From contig JAFZIN010000006.1 in assembly GCA_017554305.1 (NCBI GenBank), forward strand, positions 1 to 55,779: a stretch of DNA of 55,779 nt. The letters are read 5' to 3'. Of the stretch, positions 50,564-55,779 are shown one piece after another; position 1 is the first letter of the stretch, and each line of letters starts with the position of its first letter. Made by a program: the position numbers and the translations under genes. The notes under the pieces are model-generated. The model did no database searches and was not told the DNA's origin. It saw only the letters and a list, made by a program, of their open reading frames with translations. This DNA comes from Bacteroidales bacterium. GTDB lineage: Bacteria > Bacteroidota > Bacteroidia > Bacteroidales > UBA932.

Positions 50564-51199
50564 CTACTTCTTTAAGCTTTTACCTTTATTCTGAAGAATG
50601 AGTCCAGGGATAACAAGTCCTACAACACCTAAAATCACAAATACAAGAATCTGCTCAGGACCGTTTACCAGAAAAGCAAACATTACGGAGAGCAGTGTAG
50701 CAATCACGCTGAATGCCACAATAGACTTCATCCTCATAACAACACCAGATACAACACTTGCTAAGCCCATCATCATCACTATAATCATTGTTAGATTAAC
50801 GTTAATTACGCCTGGCTGCTCCCATTTGCTTCTAATTAAAGCGGCAACCCAAATCAGAGCAAAGAAGGCGGTGGTCAACAAACCGTACCACATCCAGGTC
50901 TTTCCAACAACTCTGCTAATCTCATTTACAGGAACTTTCTCTCTGTTGCGTGCATTAACGGCGGTAAACACACCCCCTATTGCACCCATTGCAAACCAGA
51001 GCAGATTCCAAGCCGGATTACCGGTTTTGCTCCACAAGAAGTACACTACTATAGAAGTAACAGCAACCAGCACACCCCACATAAGGATAGTTTTGCCGGA
51101 GTTCTTTGCAATAGCCATTCTGCTACGCTCCATTGTCTCTGAAATAATTCTAAGAGAATTTTCTGTTGTCATATTCTCTTTTCTCTCGATAGTTTCCAT
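50564..51199 (-). CDS. Membrane protein paired with the winged-helix regulator
   Basis: The 211-residue protein has a ~35-residue cytosolic N-terminus (LRIISETMERSRMAIAKNSG) and six hydrophobic segments, roughly 39-57, 64-82, 104-124, 133-152, 156-174 and 180-200. I recognise no named family; the arrangement 'membrane protein plus winged helix' recurs in Bacteroidales. The regulator may control this gene or be controlled by the membrane protein. The promoter at 51352-51321 leaves a 115-base leader. Confidence 0.7.
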   Translation of the reverse strand: METIERKENMTTENSLRIISETMERSRMAIAKNSGKTILMWGVLVAVTSIVVYFLWSKTGNPAWNLLWFAMGAIGGVFTAVNARNREKVPVNEISRVVGKTWMWYGLLTTAFFALIWVAALIRSKWEQPGVINVNLTMIIVMMMGLASVVSGVVMRMKSIVAFSVIATLLSVMFAFLVNGPEQILVFVILGVVGLVIPGLILQNKGKSLKK

Positions 51200-51320
51200 T
51201 GTTTAATACTTTTTAAAATTTTTAACTCTTTTAACAACCTGCTTTTTGCAGAAAATTTTAATGGCCATTTTTGGATTTGCGGAATTGCGATTGCGCACTC
51301 GTTCTCCCTCAAATCCGATG

Positions 51321-51352
51321 CAAAGATAAATCAGTTTATTTTATAAACCAAA
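51321..51352 (-). promoter_or_regulatory. Promoter of the membrane/winged-helix operon
   Basis: On the minus strand TTTG (51352-51349), 20 bases, TATCTTTG (51328-51321): a full consensus match. Confidence 0.7.
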
Positions 51353-51420
51353 TTATTTTGTAAATATTTTTAATTTTTTTTTTCAAAATCGGCCTCCCAG
51401 CCCCTTTTGAGCGGGGTGGG

Positions 51421-51549
51421 CCTAATACAAAAATTTTTAGGAAAAGGTCAAAAAGTGCCAAAATCCTACCTGATGGGACTCTGAAATTCATTAAAGGACA
51501 GCAAAAACTAACATTAGAGCTTGCTGCCTATTTGATGGAATTACAGTAG
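51421..51549 (+). pseudogene. Possible gene remnant without start codon
   Basis: This frame reads 42 codons to a TAG and contains a protein-like stretch, KILPDGTLKFIKGQ then LTLELAAYLMELQ, but has no ATG and opens upstream only into T-rich sequence. The space between the promoter at 51321 and the thioredoxin gene holds nothing else recognised. It may be a decayed small gene or chance. Confidence 0.25.
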
Positions 51550-51552
51550 TAG

Positions 51553-52065
51553 CTAATTATTTGAATTAGAGACTTTTATAATCGCGGCGGAGAGTGCTTG
51601 GTAGTCCGGAGTGGGATTGTCTGTAAAAAATGAGGAGACAATGCCGTCTGATTTTACTATGTAGATGCGCGGTATTCGGCTGGTAGCAAAGAGGTTATAG
51701 ACTTTCCTATCTTTCTGCGCGGAGAAAGGCAACGTTAAACCGTTGGTATTCCAGTAATTACGGATACTCCCCTTCTCTTCTGCCCTGGAAATTGATATGA
51801 AGTTTACATCTGAAAAGTTTTCATACGCCTGCTGAACAATAGGAAGGGTTCTTTGGCAGTCTGTGCAGGTTGTGGTAAAGAAGGTCAAAACCAGAGGTTT
51901 ACCTGAAAGAACGGCAGAGTTGAATGTAGAGCCGTCTTCCATAACTACCGTAAAGGCAGGGAGTTTATCCCCCACCCTTACTATATCCTCAACTAACTTA
52001 TCTTCCTTTGTGCAACCTGTTAAGAACGCTCCACAAATTGTTATAAAGAAAAGCAAACTCCTCAT
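51553..52065 (-). CDS. Thioredoxin-fold lipoprotein (TlpA/AhpC-TSA type)
   Basis: The 170-residue protein from ATG 52065 has a lipoprotein signal (GAFLTGC). The thioredoxin-like domain shows LVLTFFTTTCTDCQRTLPIVQQAYE with the redox pair CTDC and the cis-Pro segment SRIPRIYIVKSDG. Periplasmic thiol-disulfide exchange is the likely role, as for TlpA/ResA relatives in Bacteroidota. ATG 52065 is preferred to 52083 because it gives a compact signal peptide. The region upstream to 52226 is pyrimidine-rich and without recognised sites. Confidence 0.88.
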   Translation of the reverse strand: MRSLLFFITICGAFLTGCTKEDKLVEDIVRVGDKLPAFTVVMEDGSTFNSAVLSGKPLVLTFFTTTCTDCQRTLPIVQQAYENFSDVNFISISRAEEKGSIRNYWNTNGLTLPFSAQKDRKVYNLFATSRIPRIYIVKSDGIVSSFFTDNPTPDYQALSAAIIKVSNSNN

Positions 52066-52226
52066 TTTCTGCACATTACCCATACTCCAATTAAACCTCT
52101 ATTCCCATTACCAAATCCTGTATTCTTTCTATTCCGGTCTCTGTTCCAATTCCAGTTGCTGTTTCTGCTTCAATTTTCAAAGCTTACGTTGCTAACGTAC
52201 CGTTGCCTGAGCTGTTGCTTTTCCGT

Positions 52227-52715
52227 TTATTCCAGCCAGATGGAGTTTGGATCATCAGGGTTGGAAACTCGGGTTACAATAAAGTCTCCAGTGCCTTTTG
52301 GATAGATGATTTTTGGATAGCAGCCTACGGAAAGGGTTATCTTCTTTAGGAAAATGCCTACCCGTAAATCCAAGACTTCCAGCTTCCAGTTCTTTCTTAA
52401 ATCTACCTCCTCATTTGGTGTGTTGCCAATCTCAAGACGTTTGAGGTTAGGGAAGAATTTTAAGAAATCATAATTGGAGATGATGTTCTTTCTGCCGCCT
52501 CTGCCCAGTACAAGTTCTTCTGCAGCAGCAGCTTCTGCAACGGTAACGTTGCCGTCCTGGTTAGTGTCTACGCCCATAAAGCACTTTGAGAAGATGTTGT
52601 CTTGAGAAATCTTTATGATTACTGAGTCTGCATTTGAGGCAGCTGTGCTGTTCTGAGCCATTGCTGCTACGCCGAATACAACTAACAATGAGAGTGTTAC
52701 AAGGATCTTTTTCAT
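52227..52715 (-). CDS. Small secreted protein with an EF-hand-like loop
   Basis: The 162-residue protein has a signal peptide (VVFGVAAMAQ). Residues about 49-61 read DTNQDGNVTVAEA, a calcium-loop pattern as in EF-hands and dockerins. The following part has a leucine-rich-repeat-like stretch (FLKFFPNLKRLEIGN; LEVLDLRVGIFLKK). Bacteroidales encode many longer secreted LRR proteins with such an N-terminal loop; this may be a short version. No partner scaffold is nearby and function is unknown. Confidence 0.7.
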   Translation of the reverse strand: MKKILVTLSLLVVFGVAAMAQNSTAASNADSVIIKISQDNIFSKCFMGVDTNQDGNVTVAEAAAAEELVLGRGGRKNIISNYDFLKFFPNLKRLEIGNTPNEEVDLRKNWKLEVLDLRVGIFLKKITLSVGCYPKIIYPKGTGDFIVTRVSNPDDPNSIWLE

Positions 52716-52837
52716 ACCTGTATGTTTTATTTAATTCAATTATTTCAGTTTCTAAATAATCAGTTTTTGTTCAGTTTGCCTTTACGTTTGCTTTTACGTT
52801 TTCAGGTAGCGTTTGGCCTTTACGTTTTCCGTTTCCG
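52716..52837. other. Low-complexity spacer with CCTTTACGTTT words
   Basis: The interval contains degenerate direct repeats of CTTTACGTTT (about 52783, 52793 and 52820) with no coding or regulatory feature seen. Confidence 0.35.
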
Positions 52838-54271
52838 TTAAACAATATCTGTCATTTCTGCATCCTTGGAACGGGAGCCGTGGATTGTTGGAATCTCCTC
52901 ATTGGAGGCCATATCAAGCTTTTTGTTCCATAGGTACTTACGGGTTTCTGCAACAATCACGCCGCTGAGTACAATGAGTGAGATAACGTTAGGCAGAACC
53001 ATAAGGGCGTTGAGTATATCTGCAAAGTCCCATACAACTGCAAGGTTGGCAACGGCTCCCACATACACAAGCACTATCCAGGCAATTCTGTAGATGAATA
53101 CGGTACGTCTTCCGGCAAGGTATTCAATGGAGCGTTCTCCATAGTAACTCCAGCCCAAAATGGTTGAGAATGCAAAGGTTACAAGGCTGAAGGTTAGCAC
53201 AAGCGAGCCTACGTAAGGTATCTGGCCAAAGGCAAGCTGGGTGAGTTTTGCACCATCGTGATAATCAATGTTAGGATTAGATATAATGCTGGAAACCAAC
53301 ACAATGCCGGTAAGTGCGCAGACAACCACAGTGTCCCAGAAGGTTCCGGTTGATGATACAAGCGCCTGACGTACAGGGTTTTTGGTCTGTGCTGCTGCGG
53401 CCGCAATAGGTGCGCTACCCATACCGGACTCATTGGAGAAGAGACCTCTTGCAATTCCGTAACGGCAAGCCATCATAATGGTTGCGCCGGCAAGTCCGCC
53501 CAATCCCGCTTTGGCAGAGAAGGCTGAGTTGACAATAAGAGAGATGGTCTGCCCTAAAACACTCCAATTCATCGCGAGTATAATAAAGCATCCTACTACA
53601 TAAAAAACTGCCATAAAAGGGACTAAAAAAGTGCAGACCTTGGCAATTCCCTTAATGCCAAAGAAGGTTACCAGCATAACCAGAAAGGCCAGAACAAGGC
53701 CGGTTATGTTCTTTGGAACGCCCTGGAATCCTGCTCCAAAGAGCCCCTCCTGATCCAAGAGGTTGGAGATGGCGTTAGACTGCACGGTATCTCCAATTCC
53801 AAAGGCGGCAAGAGCGGCAAAAATGCAGAAGAGAACAGCCAGGAACTTGCTTTTGACTCCCCTTTCAAGGGCGTACATAGGGCCGCCGAGCATGGTTCCC
53901 TTCTCTGTCTTTACGCGGTACTTAATTGCCAAAAGTCCCTCGCTGTATTTTGTAGCAATGCCCAAAAGTCCTGTAATCCAGCACCATAGCACAGCACCTG
54001 GGCCTCCCAGAGAGACCGCCGTTGCCACTCCTATAATGTTGCCGGTACCAATTGTGGCGGCCAGAGAGGTGGTTAGGGCCCCAAACTGGCTCACATCACC
54101 GGATGCTCCCTTGTCTCTTTTAAAGGAGATGCCTATAGCTTTGAATATTGATTTTTGAGGGAATCTTAACCTGATTGTCAGGAAGATGTGAGTTCCAAGA
54201 AGGAGGATAATCATTGGCCATCCCCAAATGAATGAACTCACTTTTGCAATTATGTCACCTAAGTTTTGCAT
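52838..54271 (-). CDS. Alanine/glycine:cation symporter (AGCS family)
   Basis: The 477-residue protein has about eleven transmembrane segments. AGCS landmarks are FGALTTSLAATIGTGNIIGVATA near residue 65, GPGAVLWCWITGLLGIATKYSE, the GLAGATIMMACRYGIARGLFSNESGMGSAPIAAAAA block, and GWSYYGERS. It imports alanine or glycine with Na+ or H+. The polar C-terminus (ASNEEIPTIHGSRSKDAE) is cytosolic. It stands alone, divergent from the S41 peptidase gene, with a TAACTTTG box upstream. Confidence 0.93.
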   Translation of the reverse strand: MQNLGDIIAKVSSFIWGWPMIILLLGTHIFLTIRLRFPQKSIFKAIGISFKRDKGASGDVSQFGALTTSLAATIGTGNIIGVATAVSLGGPGAVLWCWITGLLGIATKYSEGLLAIKYRVKTEKGTMLGGPMYALERGVKSKFLAVLFCIFAALAAFGIGDTVQSNAISNLLDQEGLFGAGFQGVPKNITGLVLAFLVMLVTFFGIKGIAKVCTFLVPFMAVFYVVGCFIILAMNWSVLGQTISLIVNSAFSAKAGLGGLAGATIMMACRYGIARGLFSNESGMGSAPIAAAAAQTKNPVRQALVSSTGTFWDTVVVCALTGIVLVSSIISNPNIDYHDGAKLTQLAFGQIPYVGSLVLTFSLVTFAFSTILGWSYYGERSIEYLAGRRTVFIYRIAWIVLVYVGAVANLAVVWDFADILNALMVLPNVISLIVLSGVIVAETRKYLWNKKLDMASNEEIPTIHGSRSKDAEMTDIV

Positions 54272-54290
54272 AATTCTTGTATTGAATATC

Positions 54291-54298
54291 CAAAGTTA
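54291..54298 (-). promoter_or_regulatory. Symporter gene -7 box
   Basis: TAACTTTG on the minus strand, 19 bases before the ATG. The -33 element is weak. Confidence 0.5.
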
Positions 54299-54343
54299 CC
54301 AAATTTGTAATACAAAAAAGGTAATGAGGGTAAATTTTTGGTT

Positions 54344-55720
54344 ATGAAGAAAAGATTTTTTTCAATGGCTTATACTCTGCTGATTGCGAGTGTTGCCGCA
54401 ATGTTCACTCTTACATCTTGTGATCCTCTGGAAAAATATGCAGACGGTGAAGATGATCTTAAGACCTTAAAAAACTACGTGAATGATATGATGGAGAATT
54501 ACTACTACTGGGCGGATGAAATGCCTGCAGGCAACGCAAATGCCGCTAACGTAGAGGATTACTTCAAGTCTAAACTTATTGCAAAAGACCATTGGAGCTG
54601 GATGATGGACGGAGATTATTTCAGAGAACTTATGACGGGAGTTTCCACCTCTTCATTTGGTTTTCATGTTGGTCAGCCAATAGATCACTTTAAGGATTAC
54701 GGCGTTTATATCACTTACGTAGAACCTAACTCTCCTGTGGGCAAGGCAGGTATTGGAAGAGGATGGCGTATGACTCACGTAAACAACACTCCTGTTGAGG
54801 ATTGCATAAAGAACAACACCTTCAGCAGTGAATTGGCAAAGAGCAGCAACACCTTTAAGTTCCTCACTCCCAACAATGAGACTAAGGAGTTTACACTCTC
54901 CCAGGCCTCATACAAATCTTCCAGCGTTGTTAAAACGGCAATTTTCACAAAGGCAGATTTTCCTGCTCTGAGTGCAACTGCAAAGGTGGGCTACATTAAC
55001 TACGTAGATTTCTCTGAGTCTCTTAAGAGTGAGATTATGAATGCATTGCAACAGATGAAAGACAATGGAGTTACAGATTTTATTCTGGACCTCAGATACA
55101 ACGGCGGCGGAGATTTGGAACTCTGTGAGAACATCTGCTCCATTCTTGCGCCTGCATCTGCAAACGGAAAGAAACTCTGTACGCTTACTCACAGCAAGGC
55201 AAACAAGGCTCTGAACGAGAGTTACAAGATTAAGAGAGATTCAAAGTCTTTGGATCTTAAGCGCCTGTTTGTAATTCAGAGCAAGGGTACCGCTTCTGCC
55301 AGCGAGGTTGTAATTAACTGTCTCTCACCATATATGGAAGTTCACAACGTGGGACGTATCTCTTACGGAAAGCCTAACGGAATGTACCTGTTTGCATATC
55401 CTACAATCAACCTGAAGAATGAGAGCGAGTTCTCCAAGGTTCTTTACGGCTTCCTTCCTATATGCTTCTACACGCTCAACTGCAATGAAGAGGCAAATTA
55501 TGAGAACGGAATCAATCCGGAGAATGTGAGATATGATGACGTTTACAAGGATTTCTGTGCCCAGGAGGGAATGATAGCCGCTTGTCTTCAGTACATTGCA
55601 ACCGGCAGCTATCCTCTGGAGAACGAACTTTACACTGTAAATTCAGCCACCAAGGCCGCCTCTGGCCCTGTTTTGGTTGAGAAGAGTCCTAAGAGGGCGG
55701 GAGCATACATTGTGAGGTAA
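54344..55720 (+). CDS. S41-family C-terminal-processing-like peptidase, lipoprotein
   Basis: The 458-residue protein from ATG 54344 has a lipoprotein signal (MFTLTSC). After an N-terminal helical cap (LKTLKNYVNDMMENYYYW) comes a PDZ-like domain (GVYITYVEPNSPVGKAGIGRGW). The S41 core follows, with VGYINYVDF, ILDLRYNGGGDLELCENI and the Ser-containing GTASASEVVINCLSPYM. Bacteroidales encode many such lipid-anchored S41 peptidases of unknown substrate. The final 59 bases of the window after it show no terminator. Confidence 0.92.
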   Translation: MKKRFFSMAYTLLIASVAAMFTLTSCDPLEKYADGEDDLKTLKNYVNDMMENYYYWADEMPAGNANAANVEDYFKSKLIAKDHWSWMMDGDYFRELMTGVSTSSFGFHVGQPIDHFKDYGVYITYVEPNSPVGKAGIGRGWRMTHVNNTPVEDCIKNNTFSSELAKSSNTFKFLTPNNETKEFTLSQASYKSSSVVKTAIFTKADFPALSATAKVGYINYVDFSESLKSEIMNALQQMKDNGVTDFILDLRYNGGGDLELCENICSILAPASANGKKLCTLTHSKANKALNESYKIKRDSKSLDLKRLFVIQSKGTASASEVVINCLSPYMEVHNVGRISYGKPNGMYLFAYPTINLKNESEFSKVLYGFLPICFYTLNCNEEANYENGINPENVRYDDVYKDFCAQEGMIAACLQYIATGSYPLENELYTVNSATKAASGPVLVEKSPKRAGAYIVR

Positions 55721-55779
55721 TTTTTGGAAAAAAGTGCTCTTTTAGGGCGTTTTATTTGGATTTGGGAATAAATCTTCCT

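Overview
The window looks like a chromosomal segment of a member of the order Bacteroidales (phylum Bacteroidota). The reasons are the recurring promoter -7 box TAnnTTTG with a TTTG/TTG element 19-21 bases upstream, few Shine-Dalgarno sequences, many SCxx lipoprotein signals, and family content typical of the group: DUF3078, a BT_3928-like DoxX protein, NfnAB, a lipoprotein DPP III, clostripain-like peptidases, a GH9/deacetylase protein and an archaeal-type ProRS. The family or genus cannot be fixed from the sequence alone. No insertion sequence, prophage, CRISPR array or rRNA was seen.

Layout. 1-4.1 kb: the end of a HicA toxin gene, a LytTR regulator with msrA, an ExbB-like membrane protein, a lipid-anchored flavodoxin, an orphan HigA-like HTH gene and initiator tRNA-Met. 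4.2-10.5 kb: a minus-strand run of a GH9-deacetylase fusion, nfnA, nfnB and hisS. 10.6-17.5 kb: sppA facing the proS-hypothetical-DUF3078-tilS operon. 17.5-20.7 kb: an aromatic-rich lipoprotein and a FadL-like porin. 20.7-24.7 kb: the lipid A operon lpxD-lpxC-fabZ-lpxA-wbqC. 24.8-28.9 kb: nusA-infB. 29-34.8 kb: a NAGPA lipoprotein, a DoxX protein, tmk, folP, purB and a FtsB-like gene. 34.9-45.7 kb: a nucleotidyltransferase, a CPBP protease, a mannose-6-phosphate-isomerase-like protein with a His/Cys-rich tail, an S4 protein, pth-rplY, rubrerythrin, clostripain, a holin-like protein, DPP III and ybaK. 45.7-50 kb: a more variable stretch with hicAB, an exonuclease, DUF2442, alkD, an ECF sigma factor and a membrane partner. 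50-55.8 kb: a winged-helix regulator with a membrane protein, a thioredoxin lipoprotein, a small secreted protein, an alanine symporter and an S41 peptidase.

Most genes are housekeeping. The most unusual feature is a dispersed intergenic repeat at three places (3.2, 48.4 and 49.9 kb). Each unit is exactly 52 bases: a 13-base arm, 9-base loop, 13-base arm and 17-base spacer. The geometry is constant while arm sequences differ between loci, with partial compensation inside the stems. The two right-hand copies bracket the ECF sigma factor gene pair. Other points of note are the His/Cys tail on a degenerate isomerase, lpxC and fabZ as separate genes, foldback structures between convergent genes, a repeated motif beside both HicA genes, and two probably leaderless genes.
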